Positions 41,277-49,100 of a DNA stretch of 64,000 nucleotides are shown one piece after another. The position numbers were made by a program, and so were the translations under genes. The DNA is from Elusimicrobia bacterium HGW-Elusimicrobia-2. GTDB taxonomy: Bacteria > CG03. The DNA lies in assembly GCA_002841685.1 (NCBI GenBank), contig PHAM01000001.1, positions 18,036 through 82,035 on the forward strand, in the 5' to 3' direction. The stretch's first letter is position 1; every line of letters begins with the position of its first letter. A model generated the notes under the pieces. The model had not been told where the DNA came from, searched no databases, and worked only from the letters and a program-made list of their open reading frames with translations.

Positions 41277-42594
41277 TTTTTGACAGCGGCGTCAGATCCC
41301 TGCCGGCAGGCAGTCTGACATTTGACATGCTCAAGTTTTTTTTAGAAAGTTTGAGATACTGGATCAGCGGTATCCCCGACGGGCAGACATAAGCGCAGGC
41401 GCCGCACTCCATACAGTTCATGGCTTTATCATAGGCCTTCCCCGCTTTGTAAAGAGCAAAACTCTCACGGGGCATAAGACCCATGGGGCACACCGACGCG
41501 CAGCGCAGACAGCGCAGGCACTCATATTCTTTCCTTTCCTCGCCCCACAGCAGCAGAATGCCGCTGGTTGCCTTGGAAACCGGCACATCCATATCGCACA
41601 CGGCCTGGCCCATCATGGGCCCGCCGAATATGATCTTATTCACATTGTCGGGCAAGCCCCCTCTGAAATTTATTATATCTTCCAGGCGCGTTCCCGCGGG
41701 GATAATAACGTTTCCGGGTTTTCTGAAATAAGCGCCGAGCGTCACCACTCTCTCATAGAGCGGCTTGCCTTTAACAACGGCCTCATAAACCGCGAAAACC
41801 GTCCCGACATTCATAACCGCCACCCCCACATCCAGCGGAAGGCCGCACATGGGCACCTTCTTACCGCTAACAGCGTAGATCAGCTGTTTTTCTCCGCCCT
41901 GGGGGTATTTCGTTTTAAGGAGCTTCACTTTTATCCTCTCGGAGCTCCTGTTTAAAAGCTCCTGCGCGGCGTCGGGTTTATTGTCCTCTATCCCTATGAT
42001 TATCTGTTTGGCCGACAAGGCCCGGGCCGCGATCTTCGCGCCTTCTATTATATCAGCCGCCTTCTCCCTGATAAGACTTTCGTCGGCGGTGAGAAAAGGT
42101 TCGCACTCGCAGGCGTTGACAATAAGGGTTGTCACCTTTTTACCGGGGGGCGGTGAAAGTTTCACATCCGCGGGGAAAGCGGCGCCGCCAAGGCCCACGA
42201 TCCCGGAATTCCTGACTATCTCGCTGATCTGGGACGGAGCAAGCAGCGACGGATCCTTAATATTTCCCGCGGGAGCGGGCTCATCCTTAAAATCATTTTG
42301 GATTATAACGGCCTCAAGTTTTTTTCCGGAACAATGCGGCCACTTTTTTATATCCTCTACGACTCCGGAAACGGGAGAATGTATAAAAGCTGATATCCTG
42401 CCGTCGGGTTCGGCTATAATCGAACCCTTCAGCACGGCGTCTCCCTTTTTAACAACGGCCTTTGACGGAGCGCCGCAGCTGTTGGAAAGATGCAGATACA
42501 CTTTCTCCGCAGCGGGGAGCCTCTCTATGGAAAAAGCCGAACTGTCTTTATGCTGTGCGGGGTGAACACCGCCCGCAAAAGTGGCCGGTCTCAT
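41266..42594 (-). CDS. rnfC: Rnf electron-transport complex subunit C
   Basis: 442 residues. The N-terminus (MRPATFAGGVHPAQHKDSS) and the biotinyl-lipoyl-like region (VKKGDAVLKGSIIAEPDGRISAFIHSPVSGVVEDI) are followed by the FMN/NADH-binding domain (GIVGLGGAAFPADVKLSP, NACECEPFLTAD). Two [4Fe-4S] motifs follow: CLRCLRCASVCP and CMECGACAYVCP. RnfC is the NADH-facing subunit of a membrane ferredoxin:NAD oxidoreductase that pumps Na+ or H+. I start at the ATG overlapping the previous stop (ATGA, 42594). None of rnfA, B, D, E or G is in the window, so they may lie elsewhere, or the protein may work in another complex. Confidence 0.88.
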   Translation of the reverse strand: MRPATFAGGVHPAQHKDSSAFSIERLPAAEKVYLHLSNSCGAPSKAVVKKGDAVLKGSIIAEPDGRISAFIHSPVSGVVEDIKKWPHCSGKKLEAVIIQNDFKDEPAPAGNIKDPSLLAPSQISEIVRNSGIVGLGGAAFPADVKLSPPPGKKVTTLIVNACECEPFLTADESLIREKAADIIEGAKIAARALSAKQIIIGIEDNKPDAAQELLNRSSERIKVKLLKTKYPQGGEKQLIYAVSGKKVPMCGLPLDVGVAVMNVGTVFAVYEAVVKGKPLYERVVTLGAYFRKPGNVIIPAGTRLEDIINFRGGLPDNVNKIIFGGPMMGQAVCDMDVPVSKATSGILLLWGEERKEYECLRCLRCASVCPMGLMPRESFALYKAGKAYDKAMNCMECGACAYVCPSGIPLIQYLKLSKKNLSMSNVRLPAGRDLTPLSKNGS

Positions 42595-44171
42595 GACAAA
42601 AGGCTCTCCTCCATTTTCCTGAACATGGAAACAGCCGCGCCAACACATTCGGGGTCAAACTGCGTGCTCGAATTGATTATCAGCTCTTCTATCGCCGCGG
42701 CCACCGTTAATTTACGGCCGTAATTCCTGTCGCAACGCATAGCGTCAAAAGCGTCGCAAACGGCTATGATCCGGGCGCCGAGCGGAATATCTTTTCCTTT
42801 CAGCCCTTCAGGGTAACCCGTCCCGTCCCATTTTTCATGATGATATTTGACATAAGGGGCCAAAGCGCTGAGCCCCGCGCTTTTTTCCAGAATCGCCGCG
42901 CCCGTTTCGGAATGTTTTTTCATCAGCGCCCATTCCTTGTCGCTGAGCGGATCCGGTTTCTGCAGTATTTCCTGCGGCACGGCGATCTTGCCTATATCAT
43001 GCAGCAAAGCGGCCAGAGATATCTCCTTCGCCGTATTCTCATCCTGCCCTAATGCCAGCGCAAGTTCTTTGGCTGTGGAGAGCATATTCCTCGAGTGCCT
43101 GGGATTGGGATAATATCCGGCCTCCAGCGTATCGAGCAGCAGCGCCGCCGTGTCTATAAAGGTTTCGGGAATCCCGGAATCGCGCGGCGGCTGTTTCAGC
43201 ACCTGGGTGATCTGAGAAGCCAGTATGCTCAAATACAGCATATCCTGCGACGAAAAATCCTGACCGTTGATCTTGTTCACCGTCTCAATAACGCCCACGG
43301 GCCCGTCGGCATCGCCAAGAGGCGCGACCATAATGTTCCTCGTTGAAAAACCGGCTATTTCATCCACCCTGGAAGAAAAGTGCTCGGACTCCCCCGCTTC
43401 GTTGACAATGGCCTCGCGGCCTGTCTTCACCGCCCAGCCGGAAATCCCCTCATTAGCGGGAAACTCATACCCTAAAAGTTTATCCTTGACTTCGCCCGTT
43501 ACGGCCGTAAAACGCAGGACGTTTTTCTCTTTATCAAGGAGCATAACGGAGGCAGCCTCGCATTCCACAATATCCGCGGCGGCGCGGACGCTATCCTCAA
43601 TAAACTGCTGAAAACCGGAAACTTTGGAAAATGCTTTAACAATATCAAAAAGTTTCTGCATCTTGATGATGCTGCTGTTCATATCCGCCAGAAGAACGGC
43701 CTGCTCCATTATTTTCTCGAGCAGCGCCGCGGCTTCGTTAAAGAGCTTCACCTCATGCGGGGGGAACTTTTCGCGCCTGTCGGCGTGAAAGGCCACCATC
43801 ATCCCCCGCACGGCCACACCCGAACCTATGGGAAAACACATAAAACCCTCGTTTTCAACATGTCCAGTTGATCCGCCTTCTATGTTTTTGAATATTTTTA
43901 GAGCGTACTCCCGCTTTTCCATATCCGCATCGAGCAGTTCGTCTTCCTGTTTGACCGGATAAAAAGAGAACAGCTCTGTCTGACTGTCTATAACGGCTAT
44001 CATCACTTCGGCATGCACGGCGTCACCGAGTATATGAGCGGCGCGGGAGAGGAATTCATCTTTGCCTATGGTCAAATCCATGAGTTTCACCAGGCCGCTG
44101 ATCACCTTGCATCTCAGGTCCAGCTGCAAAACCGTTTCCCTCAGCAGAATTACCTGCTTATTATCTTCCAT
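42591..44171 (-). CDS. GAF-GAF-HD-GYP signalling phosphodiesterase
   Basis: 526 residues, no membrane segment. Two GAF-like sensor domains are likely at about 15-150 and 190-325; the second has EGISGWAVKTGREAIVNEAG. The HD-GYP domain follows, with LLHDIGKIAVPQEILQKPDPLSDKE, HSETGAAIL, and HHEKWDGTGYPEGLKG...RIIAVCDAFDAM. The metal-binding HD and GYP-type residues are intact, so c-di-GMP hydrolysis is expected. It overlaps rnfC (ATGA) and lies 6 bp after the glycosyltransferase stop. Confidence 0.87.
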   Translation of the reverse strand: MEDNKQVILLRETVLQLDLRCKVISGLVKLMDLTIGKDEFLSRAAHILGDAVHAEVMIAVIDSQTELFSFYPVKQEDELLDADMEKREYALKIFKNIEGGSTGHVENEGFMCFPIGSGVAVRGMMVAFHADRREKFPPHEVKLFNEAAALLEKIMEQAVLLADMNSSIIKMQKLFDIVKAFSKVSGFQQFIEDSVRAAADIVECEAASVMLLDKEKNVLRFTAVTGEVKDKLLGYEFPANEGISGWAVKTGREAIVNEAGESEHFSSRVDEIAGFSTRNIMVAPLGDADGPVGVIETVNKINGQDFSSQDMLYLSILASQITQVLKQPPRDSGIPETFIDTAALLLDTLEAGYYPNPRHSRNMLSTAKELALALGQDENTAKEISLAALLHDIGKIAVPQEILQKPDPLSDKEWALMKKHSETGAAILEKSAGLSALAPYVKYHHEKWDGTGYPEGLKGKDIPLGARIIAVCDAFDAMRCDRNYGRKLTVAAAIEELIINSSTQFDPECVGAAVSMFRKMEESLLS

Positions 44172-44177
44172 ATTCGC

Positions 44178-45380
44178 TCAGTCCTCCCAGTTTTCAATCA
44201 GATAATTTTTGTTTTCCTCAAAGATCCCGGCCTGCCGCCCCACAGCTTCGTCAACGCCGAGCTGCTCGCATTCTTTCAGAAAAGAATCCAGCCGGGCGTA
44301 ATAAAAAGGCGTGATCAGCCCGACGAGCTTGAAACGGTCTTTTTTCCAGCGGTGGTAAATGCAGGCAAAATCATAGACGATCCTCGTCCACAGATCGGCG
44401 GAAAACATTTTGGAAGCATTGGCCTTTTTAAGCGAAGCGAAAGTGCTCTGCCGCAAAATGTCCTTCCATATCTTCATGAGATTCACGGATGAGGCCATGT
44501 ATCTTTCAAAATAATCGTCGTTCCCGATGGCGAGCTTCGGGGGCGTCACTTCGTACGGCGCGTTGACAAAGGGGATGTCGCGGCTTCCCTTGACCATCTC
44601 CCATTTGTGGCAGTATCTTTCCATCAGCTTGAAACTTGTGCTGAGCACCTGGCGGAACATCGGACCCAACTGGTCGGGGCGGCGGCTGTCATGATCCTTG
44701 ACGCCGAGAAAGCACTGCCCCGTGCGGAAAGACTCATTGGCCGCTATTGTCGTCATCCATATATCTATGCCGAATCTTGACACGTTGTTGTCCCAGTAAG
44801 CCCAGTCAAGGAAATACCTCACAAGAGGAGCCCTCATGCCGAAATCCCCTCCTATGGGCTGCCGCAGGCGCTGGCCATAAAGGGCTCTCGTCAAAGGATA
44901 TGTTATCAGGTTTGTTATCGTGCCGTCCCTGTAATCCCTGACATAGTAAGGCGTGATGAAATCAAATTCTCCCGCCAGCAGCGGAGTGCCGAGATCCCTC
45001 AGCCATTCGGGGTTTATGCTTTTCAGATCAGCGTCAAAGAGCATCAGCACCTTTGCTTTGAGGATACGCGCGGCTTCCATGATCGCCCTTAAAGCCATCC
45101 CCTTCCCAGCGAGTCCCCTGTATGTCGTGCACACCTTTTCGGATGAGGCGCTCTTGAATTTATCAAAAGCTATGTCCAGCGTGCTGTCGGTGGAATTACC
45201 GTCTGAGACCATTATAACGGACTTTGACTTCGGGAAATATTTGGACAGTCCCTTATCTACGGTTTTGAGGACACCGAGTATGGTCTTCTCATTGTTGAAA
45301 GACGGTATGCCGACAAGTATATCAACATGCTTCATCGTATGGAGCTGTTGATGTATATTCGATCCTAAGCTGGACTTCAT
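44178..45380 (-). CDS. GT-A glycosyltransferase, glucosylglycerate/mannosylglycerate-synthase-like (GT81 or GT78 type)
   Basis: 400 residues. The core shows VGIPSFNNEKTILGVLKTV, VSDGNSTDST, KGMALRAIMEAA, FDADLKSINPEW (the DxD region) and PIGGDFGMRAPLVR. A long C-terminal helical part carries GVKDHDSRRPDQLGPMF. The pattern matches enzymes that make glucosylglycerate or its phosphate, small compatible solutes. The substrate choice is inference. It overlaps argF by 4 bp (ATGA), so a compatible-solute gene is tied to arginine synthesis and, downstream, to a c-di-GMP phosphodiesterase. The start follows the argF stop; a later Met (MKHVDILVG) is possible. Confidence 0.68.
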   Translation of the reverse strand: MKSSLGSNIHQQLHTMKHVDILVGIPSFNNEKTILGVLKTVDKGLSKYFPKSKSVIMVSDGNSTDSTLDIAFDKFKSASSEKVCTTYRGLAGKGMALRAIMEAARILKAKVLMLFDADLKSINPEWLRDLGTPLLAGEFDFITPYYVRDYRDGTITNLITYPLTRALYGQRLRQPIGGDFGMRAPLVRYFLDWAYWDNNVSRFGIDIWMTTIAANESFRTGQCFLGVKDHDSRRPDQLGPMFRQVLSTSFKLMERYCHKWEMVKGSRDIPFVNAPYEVTPPKLAIGNDDYFERYMASSVNLMKIWKDILRQSTFASLKKANASKMFSADLWTRIVYDFACIYHRWKKDRFKLVGLITPFYYARLDSFLKECEQLGVDEAVGRQAGIFEENKNYLIENWED

Positions 45381-46321
45381 TTAAGGCCCCTCAGAAGAAA
45401 ATGCAGTATCGCCTTCTGGAGATGCATCCTGTTGTGCGCCTGCGCGAACACTATAGAGTTGGAAGAGTCCATCACCTCGTCGGTGAGTTCCTGTCCCCTG
45501 CGCGCAGGAAGACAATGCATCACGGACACATTTGCCGAAGCCTTGTCCAGCAGTTCTCTGTTCACCTGATACCTGCCGAAAAGTTTTTTTCTCTCCGCCT
45601 CTTCACCCTCATCGCCCATACTGGCCCACACATCGGTGTAAATAAATTCGGCGTCTTTCATGTATCCGGGGTCTATCTCGCTGGACGAATAAATGCCCTG
45701 ATTCACTTTTTTGACAGCTTCAAATTCAGACTCGTCAAACATGAATTTCTCAGGACAGATAATTCCGAATCTGTATCTGATTATTCCCGAAAGGTTGAGA
45801 AGTGACCGGCTCACATTGTTGGAGTCCCCCACGAATACCAGTTTGACTTTGCTGAAGTCGAAATCAAGAACGCTTTTTTCATCCAGCCCCTTTTTCTCAC
45901 AGACCGTGAAAATATCCGCCAGCGCCTGACAGGGATGGAAGGATTTTGAAAGGCCGTTTATCACCGGCACGGAACTGTATTTCGCCAGGCCCTGCACATC
46001 TGAATCGCTCGTCGAGCGTATCATTATTACATCCACATAACCGGAAAGAGTTTGAGCCGTGTCGCCCACTGTTTCTCCGCGTGAAAGCTGCAGCTCGTTT
46101 CCGGAAAGATTTATAGCCCTTCCGCCGAGCTGATACATTCCCGCCTCAAAAGATACCCTTGTCCTCGTGGAGGGCTTCTGGAATATCATGGCCAGGATTT
46201 TTCCCTTCAGCGCGCCGGCATATTCACTCTGATTTTTCTTTATCCTGAAAGCGAGCGCGAAAAGTTCCCGCACCTCGTTTTCGCTAAGATCCGTCACCTC
46301 AACAATATCTCTTTTTTTCAT
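45377..46321 (-). CDS. argF: ornithine carbamoyltransferase
   Basis: A 314-residue enzyme making citrulline from ornithine and carbamoyl phosphate. Canonical motifs are KPSTRTRVSFEAGMYQLGG, FHPCQALADIFT, LVFVGDSNNVSRSLLNLSG and MHCLPARRGQELTDEVMD. Length and order match anabolic ArgF. It is a different, more standard protein than the two carbamoyltransferase genes at 30.3-32.4 kb. It heads the argF-GT-HD-GYP-rnfC-murB operon and is the only arginine gene here. Confidence 0.93.
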   Translation of the reverse strand: MKKRDIVEVTDLSENEVRELFALAFRIKKNQSEYAGALKGKILAMIFQKPSTRTRVSFEAGMYQLGGRAINLSGNELQLSRGETVGDTAQTLSGYVDVIMIRSTSDSDVQGLAKYSSVPVINGLSKSFHPCQALADIFTVCEKKGLDEKSVLDFDFSKVKLVFVGDSNNVSRSLLNLSGIIRYRFGIICPEKFMFDESEFEAVKKVNQGIYSSSEIDPGYMKDAEFIYTDVWASMGDEGEEAERKKLFGRYQVNRELLDKASANVSVMHCLPARRGQELTDEVMDSSNSIVFAQAHNRMHLQKAILHFLLRGLK

Positions 46322-46390
46322 TTTCTCTTAAACCCCTTCTGTTTTCCGAGCCAATTCTATTTATGATTTCACTTTACAAAGCCCCACCCC

Positions 46391-46417
46391 TGTCATTTCG
46401 AGCGAAGCGAGAAATCT
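46391..46417 (+). repeat. 27-bp dispersed repeat with GAGCGAAGCGAG core
   Basis: TGTCATTTCGAGCGAAGCGA then GAAATCT, with 5-bp arms ATTTC/GAAAT around the core. It lies in the 121-bp gap between argF and the cyclase gene. This type of unit recurs in many bacterial genomes (from general knowledge); a degenerate second copy is at 39122-39150. Confidence 0.7.
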
Positions 46418-46442
46418 AAAATGCTTCTTAGCGCGAACTCAT

Positions 46443-47210
46443 TTATTCTTCCTCAAACGCGACTATGCGGCAGATGCACGATTCCCCGCCCTGAAATCTC
46501 CAGGGGAAACAACCTATTGTCGTGCGCTTGTTAAGAAGCTTGTCAACTTCTCCTCCTATATTCTCGGCGTGAATAATCTCCTGCGGAAAAAGCCTCACAT
46601 GCATAAGCTGATAATGGTCTTCCGGGAACATATTATCCAGGCTTTTGCCGTATTTCTTTTTAAGATATGTGTCGCATTTAACCGCTTCCTTCGGCATCCA
46701 GTCTTTTATTTTTGTGTTCATGGGATGATCCGCAGAACCGCAGTCAACGCCCAGCCATTTCAGTTTCTTTTTCTCGCACCACTCGGCGAACTCCATCATC
46801 GGCCCGGGATGCCTGACCATATATCTCACCTCGTCGGCTTCCGGCTGGTCCCATGCGTATTTGTGATAGCCCGTGTTGATTATAACGATATCTCCTTCCT
46901 TCACTTCAACCCTGTCCTCAATATCTTTTGAGGTGTATATCCCGTAATCCTCGGCTATATCCGAAAGATCCACGATGACGCCGGGGCCGTAAAGAAAGCC
47001 GTTCAAAGGCAGGGAAGCTATGTCCTTGCCATGAGTGCAGAAATGCAGCGGGCCGTCCAGATGTGTGCCGACATGATTGGAATGGGTCAGCAGCTGGCCG
47101 TTGGCGCCGTTGGGCGCGAGCCTCTTGAAGAATTTGATCTGCAGGGGTTCGTAAGTCGGCCAGGCCGGAGTCAGATGACTGATGGGCTGAGATAAATCGT
47201 AAAGTTTCAT
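46443..47210 (-). CDS. cyclase-family (kynurenine-formamidase-like) metal hydrolase
   Basis: 255 residues from the ATG at 47210, which has TGGAGGAAATATT upstream. The family signature SNHVGTHLDGPLHF (H-x-G-T-H-x-D-x-P-x-H) is complete near residues 46-59, with DLSQPISHLTPAWP at the start. A second acidic/His region (GVDCGSADHP) and the C-terminal FPWRFQGGESCICRIVAFEE are also typical. These Zn/Mn enzymes open cyclic or formyl amides. The substrate is not fixed; kynurenine formamidase, isatin or other ureide substrates are possible. It may be linked with the carbamoyl-phosphate genes, but it is 14 kb away. Confidence 0.78.
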   Translation of the reverse strand: MKLYDLSQPISHLTPAWPTYEPLQIKFFKRLAPNGANGQLLTHSNHVGTHLDGPLHFCTHGKDIASLPLNGFLYGPGVIVDLSDIAEDYGIYTSKDIEDRVEVKEGDIVIINTGYHKYAWDQPEADEVRYMVRHPGPMMEFAEWCEKKKLKWLGVDCGSADHPMNTKIKDWMPKEAVKCDTYLKKKYGKSLDNMFPEDHYQLMHVRLFPQEIIHAENIGGEVDKLLNKRTTIGCFPWRFQGGESCICRIVAFEEE

Positions 47211-47404
47211 AATATTTCCTCCATAGCGGGACAGTATAGCTCTCCCTAACACTACCAAAAGCATATTCCCGCGATTATATCATATGCGCGCTGTTTTTTC
47301 CAAATAAAAATTTACTTGGCTACAATGATACTAAGGGAAAAAGTGTATGATATCCTCAAGTTTTGCCATGAAGAGCATTGTGAGAATATAAGGCAAGCAC
47401 CGCG

Positions 47405-47505
47405 GATGGTATCCGGCGGGGCTCTATGAGCGAGGGCTTAACCCCGTTCCCGAAGCGAATTGAGAGCGAACCTCATACGTGAGCGTCCCCGACGAATATC
47501 TCCGG
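47405..47505. repeat. imperfect palindromic dispersed repeat, copy B
   Basis: It matches 14586-14715 in order: TATCCGG, TATGAGCGAGG, CCGAAGCGAATTG, AGCGAACCTCATACGTGAGCG. The flanks (GGCAAGCACCGCGGATGG, and CCGGGGTGATTGCTTATGG) form an imperfect outer inverted repeat. It occupies the 404-bp intergenic stretch 47211-47614; the rest of that stretch is AT-rich with promoter-like sequence and no gene. Confidence 0.7.
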
Positions 47506-47570
47506 GGTGATTGCTTATGGCAGAATTTCAGTTAGTGTTCTGAAAGAAAGCTTCTGCGTGGAATTTATGA

Positions 47571-47576
47571 TATAAT
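47571..47576 (+). promoter_or_regulatory. candidate -10 box for the S1-domain gene
   Basis: TATAAT (47571-47576) is a perfect -10 hexamer 39 bp before the ATG at 47615, leaving a leader with AAAGGGGAAAAT as ribosome-binding site. The region 17 bp upstream (AAGCTT) is a poor -35. A real but weakly supported promoter. Confidence 0.4.
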
Positions 47577-47614
47577 AAAGTTTGTGATTATCGTTTACCG
47601 TGAAAGGGGAAAAT

Positions 47615-48451
47615 ATGGTTGAAATAGGAAATTTCAATAAATTGAAAGTGGTGAAACATGTGGATTTCGGCGTCTATCTCGCCGGCGGCGAGCTGGGCGA
47701 GATACTCATGCCCATAAGATATGTGAGCGAGGGATGCAAAGACGGCGATATCGTCGAGGTTTTCGTGTACAGGGACTCCGAAGACCGCGTCATAGCGACA
47801 ACCGAACAGCCCCTCGCACGGATAGAGGAATTCGCTTTTCTGAAAGCCGTCACGGTCAACAACATAGGGGCTTTCCTCGACTGGGGCCTGATGAAAGATC
47901 TCTTCGTGCCCTTCCGCGAACAGGAAAAGAAGATGGAGGAAGGAAAATCCTATGTCGTAAAAATATATCTGGACAAAAAAAGCGACCGCATCGCGGCGTC
48001 CTCCCGCCTCACCCGCTTCCTTGACCAGTCATCCGCCGATTACAAAGAGGGACAGAGCGTAGAGCTGCTGGTGTGCGGAGCCACCGAACTCGGCTACAAA
48101 GCCGTGATAAACAGCTCTCACATGGGAATAATATATAAAAACGAGGTTTTCCGCCCCCTGCACATAGGAGACAGGACAGCGGGCTTCATCAAAAAAATAA
48201 GGGAAGACGGAAAAATAGACCTCAGCCTGCAGGAAGCCGGCCACGAAAGAATAGGCCCAGCCGCGGAAATTATCATATCAAAAATAAAAGAAGCCGGCGG
48301 TTTCCTGCCGGTAACGGACAAGAGCGAACCCGAGATCATCTACACGATCTTCGGCATGAGCAAAAAAGTTTACAAAAAGGCCTGCGGCACGCTTTACAAA
48401 AAGCGGCTGATCATAATTGACAAAAAAGGCCTGAAATTGAACTCGGCTTAA
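47615..48451 (+). CDS. cvfB: CvfB/YitL-like S1-domain RNA-binding protein
   Basis: 278 residues with the CvfB layout. The N-terminal S1-like repeat is LKVVKHVDFGVYLAGGELGEILMPIRYV. The second is AVTVNNIGAFLDWGLMKDLFVPFREQ. The third runs across VELLVCGATELGYKAVINSSHMGIIYKNEVF with GFIKKIREDGKIDLSL. The C-terminal winged-helix is ISKIKEAGGFLPVTDKS...IYTIFGMSKKVYKKACGTLYK. It binds RNA and is thought to affect translation or virulence traits in other bacteria. I start at the ATG at 47615 rather than the GTG at 47600, because the GGGG purine run would otherwise be inside the gene. It is one of the few plus-strand genes. Confidence 0.88.
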   Translation: MVEIGNFNKLKVVKHVDFGVYLAGGELGEILMPIRYVSEGCKDGDIVEVFVYRDSEDRVIATTEQPLARIEEFAFLKAVTVNNIGAFLDWGLMKDLFVPFREQEKKMEEGKSYVVKIYLDKKSDRIAASSRLTRFLDQSSADYKEGQSVELLVCGATELGYKAVINSSHMGIIYKNEVFRPLHIGDRTAGFIKKIREDGKIDLSLQEAGHERIGPAAEIIISKIKEAGGFLPVTDKSEPEIIYTIFGMSKKVYKKACGTLYKKRLIIIDKKGLKLNSA

Positions 48452-49047
48452 AGTTCTTTCAGAAGTTTTTTAACCTCTTTTATTTTTTTGCTGTCCGGAT
48501 ATTTTTTTATAAACCCCTCTGTTGCTTTTTTCGCGCTGTCCTTGTCTTTGTTCAGGATGTACGCTATACACAAACTGTAATCCGCTTTTTCTTTAAGAGA
48601 ACTCTCCGGATATTTCCCTGAGAAATCATTTAAAAGCTCTATCGCTGAAGCGTTTCTCCCTGATTTCATTTCAATGCCCGCGAGCCTGACATACGAAAGC
48701 TCCGCCCACCATGTGAGGGAATAATTCTTGATGATGGCCTTGAATTCATCTTCGGCTTTTTGGGTGATTTCGTTTTCAAGCAGACTCTGCGCTTTCAGAT
48801 ACAAGATCGCGGCGTCTTCATCCGCATCGTCCTCTTCGCCTGCCTCGTCACCGTCTTCCGCTTCTTTCAAGTCAGCTTTCTCCGTGATTTTTTCCGTTCC
48901 TTTCCCATCTTCTTTCACTTCGGCTTTTTCCGCGGTGTTCTCCGGAGATTTGATCACCGATTCCGGCTCCTCGGCTTTAACAGCCGCGGCGCTGAAAAAC
49001 AGGCACACGGCAAACACAACCGACAAAACAAAAACGACTTTTTTCAT
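48448..49047 (-). CDS. exported TPR-domain protein
   Basis: 199 residues. Signal peptide MKKVVFVLSVVFAVCLFFSAAAVKA (cleavage near 25), then a very acidic Glu/Lys/Asp linker (about 26-80). Two or three TPR-like repeats follow, ALSLLENEITQKAEDEFKAIIKNYSLTWWAELSYVRLAGIE and NASAIELLNDFSGKYPESSLKEKADYSL, with a KYPDSKK end. This resembles YbgF/CpoB-type envelope proteins without being identifiable as one. It converges on cvfB with a 4-bp overlap and follows dnaE on the minus strand by 53 bp. Confidence 0.72.
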   Translation of the reverse strand: MKKVVFVLSVVFAVCLFFSAAAVKAEEPESVIKSPENTAEKAEVKEDGKGTEKITEKADLKEAEDGDEAGEEDDADEDAAILYLKAQSLLENEITQKAEDEFKAIIKNYSLTWWAELSYVRLAGIEMKSGRNASAIELLNDFSGKYPESSLKEKADYSLCIAYILNKDKDSAKKATEGFIKKYPDSKKIKEVKKLLKEL

Positions 49048-49100
49048 ACTTTCCCCCTATCTTATTTCTTCTTACTTGATAACACTTGCTTTTGCGCCTG

